The translations under genes were made by a program, and so were the position numbers. From positions 1 through 62,123 of IMG/VR virus record IMGVR_UViG_3300020190_004289: DNA of 62,123 bases; one strand, 5' to 3'. The notes beneath the pieces were generated by a model. That model worked only from the letters and a program-made list of their open reading frames with translations, was not told the origin of the DNA and searched no databases. Shown in pieces: positions 7,398 through 13,642 of the stretch (positions within the stretch are counted from its first letter, which is position 1; every line of letters begins with the position of its first letter). The stretch is from a virus.

Positions 7398-7652
7398 ATG
7401 CCACGTTATACATTTTTGAATACTGACACATATAAAGTCGAAGAGCACTATTTTGGAATCACTCACTACGATAGCTTTGTGAGTGACCATCCCCACCTTC
7501 AAAGATATCACGAACCAGGACAAGCAGCAAACTTGGGAGATCCTGTTCGTTTAGGTATCAGAAGAACTGATGACGGTTTTCGTGAAGTTTTATCAAAAAT
7601 CAACGCCAACAATTATAAAAGCAATTTAAAAAACAAATTGTCCAGAAAATGA
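7398..7652 (+). CDS. Conserved small T4-like phage protein
   Basis: An 84-residue protein starting MPRYTFLNTDT and ending with the well-conserved GDPVRLGIRRTDDGFREVLS then KINANNYKSNLK. Homologues occur across T4-like cyanophages as hypothetical proteins; the N-terminal strand resembles FmdB-type putative regulatory proteins but lacks their Cys pairs. It is the last gene before a terminator. Function unknown. Confidence 0.7.
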   Translation: MPRYTFLNTDTYKVEEHYFGITHYDSFVSDHPHLQRYHEPGQAANLGDPVRLGIRRTDDGFREVLSKINANNYKSNLKNKLSRK

Positions 7653-7678
7653 TTAGAGGCATTTTTTTTACTTTACCC

Positions 7679-7714
7679 AAAAAGACCAATAGCGCTGAGC
7701 TCTGGTCTTTTTTT
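7679..7714 (+). terminator. Rho-independent terminator
   Basis: AAAGACCA (7681-7688) pairs with TGGTCTTT (7703-7710) around a 14-base loop, followed by a T-run. It closes the rnh-to-7652 unit, just before phoH. Confidence 0.8.
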
Positions 7715-7733
7715 ATTTCCAAAGAGGGTTTCG

Positions 7734-8498
7734 ATGGCAAGAAGAAAAGCAGTTCAATTAAAAGAGGACCATCCTAATAATAACAATCAACTAACCCACC
7801 TAACAGTAGTAAGTAACAAATTAAGGCTTAAATTAGAAGATTTAAAAACAATAGAACCCCTAACAGAAAATCAAAGGAAATTTTTCGAGCTTTATCAAAA
7901 CACTTCAATTTTACTTCTTCATGGTGTAGCAGGAACAGGCAAAACCTACATAGCTCTTTACAAAGCTATTGAAGAAGTTCTCGAAAAAACTAACAATTTC
8001 AAGCAAGTAGTAATTGTTAGATCAGCAGTCCCGTCAAGGGAGATCGGTCACCTACCTGGTGATGAAAAAGAAAAGACAGAAGTCTACCAACAACCTTACA
8101 TTCAAATATGTGATGATCTTTTTAGCAGAAAAGATGCATATCAAAGACTCCAAGAACAGCATTGTATAAGCTTTATGATTACATCCTTTGTACGAGGAAT
8201 TACACTCGATGATTCTATTATCATTGTGGATGAATGTCAAAACATGACTGATATGGAGCTAAATAGTATTATTACCCGAGTAGGGGATAGATCAAAAATT
8301 ATTTTTTGTGGTGATTTTAGACAGACAGATCTTTACAAAAAAACTGATATGTCTGGTTTAAAAAAGTTTATGGTAATAGCAGATATGATGCCTTCTACAA
8401 AAACTATTGAATTTGATGTAGAAGATATCGTTCGTTCCCAACTTGTTAAAGAGTATATCATTGCTAGAATGAAATACGAAGAGCAATACATTAATTAG
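7734..8498 (+). CDS. phoH: PhoH-like ATPase
   Basis: A 254-residue P-loop NTPase of the PhoH family. Walker A is GVAGTGKT (residues 64-71); Walker B is SIIIVDECQN with Asp166 and Glu167. PhoH proteins are common in marine phages. Their biochemical role is unsettled (RNA-associated ATPase/helicase-like); the phosphate-starvation link comes from E. coli. No Pho box is seen upstream. It follows the terminator at 7679-7714 and leads into the M15 peptidase gene. Confidence 0.92.
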   Translation: MARRKAVQLKEDHPNNNNQLTHLTVVSNKLRLKLEDLKTIEPLTENQRKFFELYQNTSILLLHGVAGTGKTYIALYKAIEEVLEKTNNFKQVVIVRSAVPSREIGHLPGDEKEKTEVYQQPYIQICDDLFSRKDAYQRLQEQHCISFMITSFVRGITLDDSIIIVDECQNMTDMELNSIITRVGDRSKIIFCGDFRQTDLYKKTDMSGLKKFMVIADMMPSTKTIEFDVEDIVRSQLVKEYIIARMKYEEQYIN

Positions 8499-8507
8499 GA
8501 GATTTAG

Positions 8508-8972
8508 ATGCAACTTTCAGCAAATTTTACACTGAGTGAGATGGTTAAAAGTGAAACCGCACTTAGGTACGATATGAACAATACACCCGGAGATTCGGAG
8601 ATTGAAAACCTCAAGGTATTGTGTGAGAAGGTTTTGCAACCGGTTAGAGAGCATTATGGAAAAGGTGTAAAAGTTAATTCAGGTTTTAGGCATCCGGAAG
8701 TTAATGCTAAGGTAGGTGGATCAAAAACATCAGACCATTGTAAAGGTCAGGCTGCTGATATTGAAATTCCGGGTGTAGCTAATGCAGACCTAGCAGAGTG
8801 GATTAAAAATAATTTAGATTTTACTCAATTAATTTTAGAATTCTACACTCCAGGTGTGCCCGATTCGGGCTGGGTTCATGTATCATATGACTCAGCAAAC
8901 TTGAAAAAACAAGTTATGACTGCTATGAAAGAAAATGGTAAAACGGTTTATAAACCAGGATTGATAGCATAA
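8508..8972 (+). CDS. Peptidase M15-type endolysin (D-Ala-D-Ala carboxypeptidase fold)
   Basis: A 154-residue single-domain M15A peptidase that cuts peptide bonds in peptidoglycan. Zinc ligands are His77 and Asp84 (SDHCKGQAADIE) and His124 (WVHVS); Glu111 is a plausible catalytic residue. No signal peptide is seen, as expected for an endolysin released by a holin. A related M15 domain is fused to the tail needle at 22373-24598. It is the best endolysin candidate, alongside the SleB-type protein at 10642. Confidence 0.88.
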   Translation: MQLSANFTLSEMVKSETALRYDMNNTPGDSEIENLKVLCEKVLQPVREHYGKGVKVNSGFRHPEVNAKVGGSKTSDHCKGQAADIEIPGVANADLAEWIKNNLDFTQLILEFYTPGVPDSGWVHVSYDSANLKKQVMTAMKENGKTVYKPGLIA

Positions 8973-9635
8973 TTGAACTTAAGAGTATTTAATCACATAA
9001 AGCATGATTTTCCAAAACTGGAACGCTCTACCAAGGATGGTGTACGAACTTACAAAACACCATCGGGTAGAGCCTATCCATCCGTCACAACCGTTACATC
9101 TCTGCTTAGCAAAGATTCCATCAAGGAGTGGAGAGAGAAGGTTGGAGCAGAAGAAGCAAATAAAATCACAGCCAACGCCTCTAGAAGAGGAACAAGAATT
9201 CACGGTATATGTGAAGACTATCTCTCAAACGAAACATACACAGTTACTTTTGAAGACAAACAGCTCTGGAAAGACATTAAACCTTTTATTGATAGCATAG
9301 ATAATATACATGCTTTAGAAAGTTCATTGTATTCCGATCATTTAGAAGTAGCTGGAACAGTTGATTGTATTGCTGAGTATGAGGGTGAATTGTCTGTAAT
9401 AGATTTTAAAACTTCTGCTAAGAAAAAAGAAAAGGAATGGATTTCAAACTATTTTATGCAATGCTCTGCTTATGCGGTAGCCTTTGAGGAACTAACTAAA
9501 ATTTCCGTATCGAACATAATTATTATTATGGGTGTAGATCACGAAGGTGGGTTTGTATTCAAAGAATCTAGGGATAATTGGATAGATAAATTTAAGGACC
9601 TTAGAAAGCAGTATAAAGCCGCGTATAACGTATAA
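8973..9635 (+). CDS. PD-(D/E)XK exonuclease (RecB/Cas4/MGME1-like)
   Basis: A 220-residue nuclease. The core motif is visible as an upstream Glu (HALESSLYS), then AGTVDCIAEYEGELSVIDFK with the Asp and the D-x-K pair, and a downstream QCSAYAVAFEE helix. Homologues in T4-like cyanophages are annotated as exonucleases and probably act in recombination or DNA processing. The start is TTG at 8973, overlapping the M15 stop; no in-frame ATG occurs in the first 40 codons, so the TTG is likely real. Confidence 0.82.
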   Translation: MNLRVFNHIKHDFPKLERSTKDGVRTYKTPSGRAYPSVTTVTSLLSKDSIKEWREKVGAEEANKITANASRRGTRIHGICEDYLSNETYTVTFEDKQLWKDIKPFIDSIDNIHALESSLYSDHLEVAGTVDCIAEYEGELSVIDFKTSAKKKEKEWISNYFMQCSAYAVAFEELTKISVSNIIIIMGVDHEGGFVFKESRDNWIDKFKDLRKQYKAAYNV

Positions 9636-9642
9636 AGTAACG

Positions 9643-9671
9643 TTGACATAAATAAATAAATTAGTTATAAT
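9643..9671 (+). promoter_or_regulatory. Consensus sigma70 promoter for tmRNA
   Basis: A perfect TTGACA (9643-9648), 17-base spacer and TATAAT (9666-9671). Transcription should start near 9678, immediately before the tmRNA acceptor piece. It begins 8 bases after the exonuclease gene. Confidence 0.85.
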
Positions 9672-9679
9672 AATAATAT

Positions 9680-9741
9680 GATCGTATGAAGTTTATTGAA
9701 AGGTGTTCTGGACGGGGGTGCGAATCCCCCCACCTCCACCA
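9680..9741 (+). ncRNA. tmRNA acceptor piece (T-arm and CCA end)
   Basis: T-stem GGGGG (9714-9718) pairs with CCCCC (9726-9730) around loop TGCGAAT (9719-9725). The acceptor strand CACCTCC (9731-9737), discriminator A and encoded CCA follow. The loop has G where U55 of the TUC sequence is nearly always found. The 5' boundary is approximate. Confidence 0.85.
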
Positions 9742-9809
9742 AAAGCATATTTGCAGACCGTGCCACTCCTAGTTAAGGTAAGTACTGCAGGACGGAGTAT
9801 GCTTCTGAT
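9742..9809 (+). other. Intervening segment between the tmRNA pieces
   Basis: This 68-base segment folds into a long hairpin: GCATA (9745-9749) with TATGC (9798-9802), and TGCAG (9752-9756) with CTGCA (9785-9789). It holds the CCA end and the coding-piece 5' end close together, as expected for a linker removed by processing. Confidence 0.75.
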
Positions 9810-10121
9810 GGGGGTGAATAGTTTCGACAGGGCAATGAGTAGAGAGATGGACGATCCGGCAATGTGAAAGCCGTAGGGTTGAGACTTCTCGGCCAAAGAA
9901 ACAAAACGTTAAACGCAAACGACGAAAGATTTGCACTGGCTGCCTAAGCGGCATGTCGGAGTTTTTCTGGTTGAACTTGGCAACAGAATCAACCAGATCA
10001 AATTAGTAAGTCTTTGCCTGGTAGCTATCTCCCAAACCATTTAATAGGTTGGCTTAGATAGTTTTGATGGTGACGAGCTGATGTGGAGTAGTTAACTTTT
10101 ATTTAAAACTAAGGAAATAAA

Positions 10122-10253
10122 ATGAAATCAATTATCGCCGCTGTAGTCGCTTCTACTTTTACCATTGCAGCTTTTGCTCAGGCTCCTGCTAAGCCGGCTG
10201 AGAAAAAAGATGCTCCGAAAGCTGAAGTCAAGAAAGACGAAAAGAAGAAGTAA
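10122..10253 (+). CDS. Small secreted Lys/Pro/Ala-rich protein
   Basis: A 43-residue gene. Residues 1-21 form a clear signal peptide (MKSIIAAVVASTFTIAAFAQ, cleavage after an AXA-like AFA), followed by a mature peptide of only Ala, Pro, Lys, Glu, Asp and Val (PAKPAEKKDAPKAEVKKDEK). A strong AAGGAAATAA ribosome site precedes it. Similar small periplasmic Lys-rich proteins occur in betaproteobacteria, so host origin is suspected. Its codons are more GC-rich than neighbouring phage genes. It lies directly after ssrA and probably shares its transcript. Function unknown; it could act on the envelope or bind polyanions. Confidence 0.75.
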   Translation: MKSIIAAVVASTFTIAAFAQAPAKPAEKKDAPKAEVKKDEKKK

Positions 10254-10260
10254 TTTATAA

Positions 10261-10290
10261 GGTTTGGGTGGACCTTAAAACCACCCACCT
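10261..10290 (+). other. RNA hairpin after the secreted-protein gene
   Basis: GGGTGG (10266-10271) pairs with CCACCC (10281-10286), extendable by flanking GGT/ACC with a small bulge. There is no T-run, so it is a weak terminator at best; it may stabilise or help process the tmRNA transcript. Confidence 0.5.
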
Positions 10291-10319
10291 TTACACACAT
10301 ACACAAAGGAGAAGTAAAC

Positions 10320-10589
10320 ATGAGTAATATGACACCGTTCGAGATTCGCCTTGAACTGTTAAAAATGGCGCAAACAATGCTGGAGCAAGATTATTATGGT
10401 AAACGTGAACTCATTGGTAATGACTGGCAAGTGAAAGTAGAAAACGCCAGGCATGCAGGCCAAGTACCTCCAGACCATCCTGGCTTTCCAGCCTACCCTT
10501 CTGAAGCTGAAATTATTACAAAGGCTCAAACTTTAAATGGCTTCGTTTCTCAAATTCCTGTAGATCAAAAGACTACAACCAAGAAGTAA
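10320..10589 (+). CDS. Conserved small T4-like phage protein
   Basis: An 89-residue protein starting MSNMTPFEIRLELLKMAQTM, with a C-terminal segment YPSEAEIITKAQTLNGFVSQ. This arrangement is recognisable in T4-like cyanophage and pelagiphage genomes as a hypothetical protein. The ribosome site AAAGGAGAAG is strong, so expression may be high. The gene is flanked by hairpins on both sides. Function unknown. Confidence 0.7.
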   Translation: MSNMTPFEIRLELLKMAQTMLEQDYYGKRELIGNDWQVKVENARHAGQVPPDHPGFPAYPSEAEIITKAQTLNGFVSQIPVDQKTTTKK

Positions 10590-10600
10590 TCTAACGACAA

Positions 10601-10626
10601 GGGGATGGCTTAACCGCCATCTCCCC
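10601..10626 (+). other. RNA hairpin between 10589 and the SleB-type gene
   Basis: GGGGATGGC (10601-10609) pairs with GCCATCTCCCC (10616-10626) with a two-base bulge. No T-run follows. It sits just before a strong AAGGAG ribosome site, like the hairpin at 10261. Confidence 0.5.
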
Positions 10627-10641
10627 TAAGAAGGAGAACAA

Positions 10642-11175
10642 ATGGTAATCAACCTAATAAGATTGTTAGTTATTTTATTAGCGGTATTTTTTGTATCATC
10701 GATGTATAACCTTAAAACTAATGAACTTAAAAGAGTCAATAGTGGTAGTTTCTTTTCCTTCTCAGAAAGGGAACGGCATTTAAAATGTTTAGCAGACAAT
10801 ATTTACTTCGAAGCTGGTTATGAGTCTTTCGAGGGTAAGGTTGCAGTTGCTCAGGTTACATTAAACAGAGCTTCTCACGGTTCATTTTGGCCAACCGACA
10901 TTTGTGAGGTTGTTTATCAGAAGAACGTAATTTATTCTAAAGTTATTTGTCAGTTTTCTTGGTATTGTGAGATTGGACCAAAAACGAGAGAAATAAACAA
11001 TAAGGCATACCAAGAATCCTTGATAGCAGCTAAGCAAGTTCTTTTTGAGGGTTTTAGACTTCCTTCGATTAAAAACGCTTACTACTACCATGCTGACTAT
11101 GTAAGTCCAAATTGGAATAAACCAAGAATAACAAAGATAGGTCGCCATATATTTTACGGGGATAAAAAATTATGA
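10642..11175 (+). CDS. SleB-type cell wall hydrolase with N-terminal membrane anchor
   Basis: A 177-residue protein. Residues 4-21 form a membrane anchor or signal-anchor. The rest matches the Hydrolase_2/SleB family: CLADNIYFEAGYES with the likely catalytic Glu57, EGKVAVAQVTLNRA, and CQFSWYCE. The family cleaves peptidoglycan glycan strands. With the anchor it could work as a signal-arrest-release type lysin in the periplasm. The next gene overlaps by 4 bases and encodes a small membrane protein, a typical lysis arrangement. Confidence 0.85.
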   Translation: MVINLIRLLVILLAVFFVSSMYNLKTNELKRVNSGSFFSFSERERHLKCLADNIYFEAGYESFEGKVAVAQVTLNRASHGSFWPTDICEVVYQKNVIYSKVICQFSWYCEIGPKTREINNKAYQESLIAAKQVLFEGFRLPSIKNAYYYHADYVSPNWNKPRITKIGRHIFYGDKKL

Positions 11176-11483
11176 AACTTAATGAAATAAAATTAAATAA
11201 TTTAAGGGAAAAAATGCTCCAGGTGGGTAAGAATTGGAATGTGGCTACCTTAGAGTGGTTTTCTATTTTACTTCTCCATGCTGCATTTGTTCCTACATAT
11301 CTTTCTGTGTGGTCAGGTCTTTCTGATAGATTACCATCATTAGATGTAGCATTAATTGTATGGACTTCTATGTTGCTACTTTTCCTAAGATCGGTTATAC
11401 TAAAAGATACACTTAATATTGTAACAATTGGATTAGGTTTTGTAGTTCAAATTTATTTTTTAGGGTTTATATTTTTTAGATGA
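11172..11483 (+). CDS. Small membrane protein, candidate holin
   Basis: A 103-residue protein with about three hydrophobic segments (about residues 28-46, 57-74 and 80-101) and a charged N-terminus. Its ATGA overlap with the SleB-type hydrolase suggests a holin or lysis-accessory role, which is inference from context. The 3' end overlaps gene 33 by 4 bases. No family recognised. Confidence 0.5.
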   Translation: MKLNEIKLNNLREKMLQVGKNWNVATLEWFSILLLHAAFVPTYLSVWSGLSDRLPSLDVALIVWTSMLLLFLRSVILKDTLNIVTIGLGFVVQIYFLGFIFFR

Positions 11484-11734
11484 ATGAAGAATTAAATAAT
11501 AGCATTTTAATTACTAGACGTTTTAGGTCTCCTAGTGAATTTTCCTTATACATTGAAGAAAGAGTTCTAAAAGAGAAAATTAGTTACATGGATGCTATAA
11601 TTGATTACTGTACTACAAACGATGTAGATCTAGAAAGTATTGGAAGCTTAGTTACTACATCACTAAAAGAAAAGGTTCAATTGGAAGCTGAAGAGGCAAA
11701 TATGCTTAAGCCTCGTGGTAAACTTCCTCTATGA
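11480..11734 (+). CDS. 33: gp33 late-transcription coactivator
   Basis: An 84-residue protein like T4 gp33, which tethers the sliding clamp to the host RNA polymerase beta flap so that late promoters fire on replicating DNA. Recognisable segments are FSLYIEERVLKEKISYMDAI and SLKEKVQLEAEEANML, matching cyanophage gp33. It overlaps gp59 by 4 bases, as in the T4 order 33-59-32. It links to the NATAAATA late promoters found in the window. Confidence 0.85.
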   Translation: MNEELNNSILITRRFRSPSEFSLYIEERVLKEKISYMDAIIDYCTTNDVDLESIGSLVTTSLKEKVQLEAEEANMLKPRGKLPL

Positions 11735-12339
11735 CTATGGAACCTTATGATGTTTACAAAGCGTACCTATCCCTGAGACTTCATTTTACAACAGACAATT
11801 ACGACGTAATAAAACAACAGGGAAGAGTAAAAGCTTCAAAACAATCTTTTTTTAAAAGAAGAGATTTGTTTTCAATTAAAAAAATATCAGAACTTTACAC
11901 CGATAAAGAGGTGGTAGATTTTTTGGTAGCAAATTTTGTATCAGGAGATAGGTGGGGAGGGGTGTTTGACCATGATGCAAAAGAAACTTATTTACACTGG
12001 AAAAAAAGAATTGAGTCTATGTCTTATACATTTGAAAAAGAAATAGACAATATGATAAATCACGCTGAAAGGAATAATTTAACCTTTTCTCAAATTTTTA
12101 GTGTGGCTAAAAACAGTCATCCAGAAATACTTAAACTTTATTTAAAGGGTTCAGTTTCCATAGAAACTTTAGTGGTTTTAAATAAGCTAAATAACTATGT
12201 AGAACAGTTAGATTCGTTATTAGATAAGGATGTTATTTGGCCTGATGTATCTAGAATAATTAAAAAGTATTCTCCTTTCCTTTCAATAAACAAAGAAAAG
12301 TATGACAATATCGTTAGAAGAAGAATTGGATGTAACTAA
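11731..12339 (+). CDS. 59: gp59 helicase loader
   Basis: A 202-residue protein like T4 gp59 (217 aa), which loads the gp41 replicative helicase onto gp32-coated forks. The N-terminal PYDVYKAYLSLRLHFTTDNY and the segment VANFVSGDRWGGVFD are characteristic. It is all-helical and basic, with coding overlaps on both sides. The order 33-59-32 is retained, with two small extra genes inserted before gene 32. Confidence 0.88.
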   Translation: MTMEPYDVYKAYLSLRLHFTTDNYDVIKQQGRVKASKQSFFKRRDLFSIKKISELYTDKEVVDFLVANFVSGDRWGGVFDHDAKETYLHWKKRIESMSYTFEKEIDNMINHAERNNLTFSQIFSVAKNSHPEILKLYLKGSVSIETLVVLNKLNNYVEQLDSLLDKDVIWPDVSRIIKKYSPFLSINKEKYDNIVRRRIGCN

Positions 12340-12526
12340 CAATAGATTAGCTGAATTAGAAAAAAATATAATGATTATACAAGATAGCATTTTAACATTA
12401 GCTGAACAAGTAAAAGAGTCACAAAGGTATATTATTAAATTAGCTCACAATCAATCTATTGTTACAAAAAGAATTTCACAATGGCCTTTTATTGCTGTAC
12501 CATCTAATGAAGGGGATGAGGTATAA
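12302..12526 (+). CDS. Small coiled-coil protein
   Basis: A 74-residue protein, mostly one helix with heptad spacing (NNRLAELEKNIMIIQDSI and onwards). It resembles SlyX-like small coiled coils seen beside gp59 in T4-like cyanophages. The start lies inside gp59, with a 38-base overlap. Function unknown; a gp59 or gp32 partner is possible by position only. Confidence 0.6.
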   Translation: MTISLEEELDVTNNRLAELEKNIMIIQDSILTLAEQVKESQRYIIKLAHNQSIVTKRISQWPFIAVPSNEGDEV

Positions 12527-12535
12527 TTTTCAGAT

Positions 12536-12709
12536 ATGAAGCGCTTTAAAGAACTTGATTTTGATCGTGAAAAGAAATTCCACAAAGTTGTAAAAAGTAA
12601 TAAGGTTGACAAACACCGGAAAACAATTTATAATTATCTTGATGAGAAAATAGATGATGAAAGTGATGAGGAATTACTAGATGACGTCGACAATACTAAT
12701 ACACGTTAA
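12536..12709 (+). CDS. Small charged protein upstream of gene 32
   Basis: A 57-residue protein. The N-terminal half is basic (MKRFKELDFDREKKFHKVVK), the C-terminal part acidic (DDESDEELLDDVDN). A similar short gene precedes gp32 in related phages. It contains the consensus promoter for gene 32 within its coding sequence. Function unknown. Confidence 0.6.
   Translation: MKRFKELDFDREKKFHKVVKSNKVDKHRKTIYNYLDEKIDDESDEELLDDVDNTNTR
12606..12634 (+). promoter_or_regulatory. Consensus sigma70 promoter for gene 32
   Basis: A perfect TTGACA (12606-12611), 17-base spacer and TATAAT (12629-12634), lying inside the 57-residue gene and 108 bases upstream of the gene 32 ATG. This gives gp32 its own strong promoter and a leader of roughly 100 bases, in which autogenous translational control could act as in T4. 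Confidence 0.8.
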
Positions 12710-12742
12710 TACTTTTCAATACATTTTATACGGAGAACAATA

Positions 12743-13642
12743 ATGGCTATGGACTTTTCTGCCCTCAAAAAAAATCGTGGTAACTTTGATTCCTTAATGA
12801 AGGAAGTCGAAAAGATTGCTACCCCTCAAGTTGAAAACTCACAAAAGGACGATCGGTTTTGGCAACCAGAAGTTGACAAAGCTGGAAACGGTTACGCTGT
12901 AATCAGATTTCTACCTCCTCCTAAAGGAGAAGATCTTCCGTGGGTTAGAATTTGGAATCATGCTTTTCAAGGTCCCACTGGTAAGTGGTATATTGAAAAC
13001 TCTCTAACTACACTAAGCAAACAAGATCCAGTTTCAGAACTTAATACTGAACTGTGGAACTCTGGTAGCGAAGACAATAGAAACATTGCACGTAAACAAA
13101 AGAGAAAGCTTACCTACATTTCTAACGTTTATATTGTAAAAGATCCAGCACATCCTGAAAACGAAGGTAAGACTTTCTTATTTAAGTTTGGTAAAAAGAT
13201 TTTTGATAAAATCAAAGACGTAATGCAGCCTACTTACGAGGATGAAGAAGCTATTAATCCTTTTGATTTTTGGAAAGGTGCAAACTTTAAACTGAAGATT
13301 CGTAATCTAGAAGGTTATCGTAATTACGACAAGTCTGAGTTTGATAGTATTGAACCACTATCAAGTGACGATGATGAGTTGGAAGGTATTTGGAAGAAGC
13401 AACACTCTTTACAAGAGTTTCTCGATCCTAAGCATTTTAAATCTTACGAAGAACTCAAGAGCAAGCTAGAGCAAGTCCTCTCTGCATCTGGTGCTTCTAT
13501 CTCTCGTGCAGATGAGGTAGATTTGCAAGAACAAAAACCTTCTAAGCCAGCTACTGCAGTAAAACGTAAGAACAATGATATTAATTTGGACGATGAAGAC
13601 GAATCTTTGTCCTACTTTGCTAAGCTAGCAAACGAAGACTAA
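12743..13642 (+). CDS. 32: gp32 single-stranded DNA-binding protein
   Basis: A 299-residue T4 gp32 homologue coating ssDNA in replication, recombination and repair. The basic N-terminus (self-interaction), OB-fold core (YAVIRFLPPPKGEDLPWVRI onwards) and acidic C-terminal tail (DDEDESLSYFAKLANED) are in order. There is no cysteine in the whole protein, so the zinc ribbon of T4 gp32 is absent, as in many cyanophage homologues. It converges on the minus-strand tail operon; the two stop codons overlap. Confidence 0.93.
   Translation: MAMDFSALKKNRGNFDSLMKEVEKIATPQVENSQKDDRFWQPEVDKAGNGYAVIRFLPPPKGEDLPWVRIWNHAFQGPTGKWYIENSLTTLSKQDPVSELNTELWNSGSEDNRNIARKQKRKLTYISNVYIVKDPAHPENEGKTFLFKFGKKIFDKIKDVMQPTYEDEEAINPFDFWKGANFKLKIRNLEGYRNYDKSEFDSIEPLSSDDDELEGIWKKQHSLQEFLDPKHFKSYEELKSKLEQVLSASGASISRADEVDLQEQKPSKPATAVKRKNNDINLDDEDESLSYFAKLANED

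Larger units (their letters stand above)
9678..10095 (+). ncRNA. ssrA: Circularly permuted two-piece transfer-messenger RNA
   Basis: tmRNA rescues stalled ribosomes and tags the unfinished peptide for proteolysis. The gene is permuted: the 3' tRNA-like piece ending in CCA (9739-9741) comes first, then an intervening hairpin, then the 5' piece starting GGGGGTG (9810). The two ends pair in a 7-bp acceptor stem with a G3-U70 wobble, the alanine identity element. The tag frame at 9915-9947 reads ANDERFALAA then TAA. A 9-bp hairpin (TCTGGTTGA with TCAACCAGA) and a nested pseudoknot-like region (about 10030-10075) follow. The exact 3' end of the coding piece is uncertain. Two-piece tmRNAs are known in alphaproteobacteria, some cyanobacteria and some betaproteobacteria; the tag resembles betaproteobacterial tags. 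Confidence 0.92.

Noticed and set aside
9693-9954. Leftward open frames across the tmRNA
   Set aside because: They read across structured RNA stems and the tag; the RNA gene explains the sequence.
9600-10121. Glutamine riboswitch in front of or within the tmRNA region, as I recall from a related methylophage
   Set aside because: The promoter at 9643-9671 abuts the acceptor piece, leaving no room for an aptamer, and I find no glnA-type core motif in the intervening segment. A covariance-model search would settle it.
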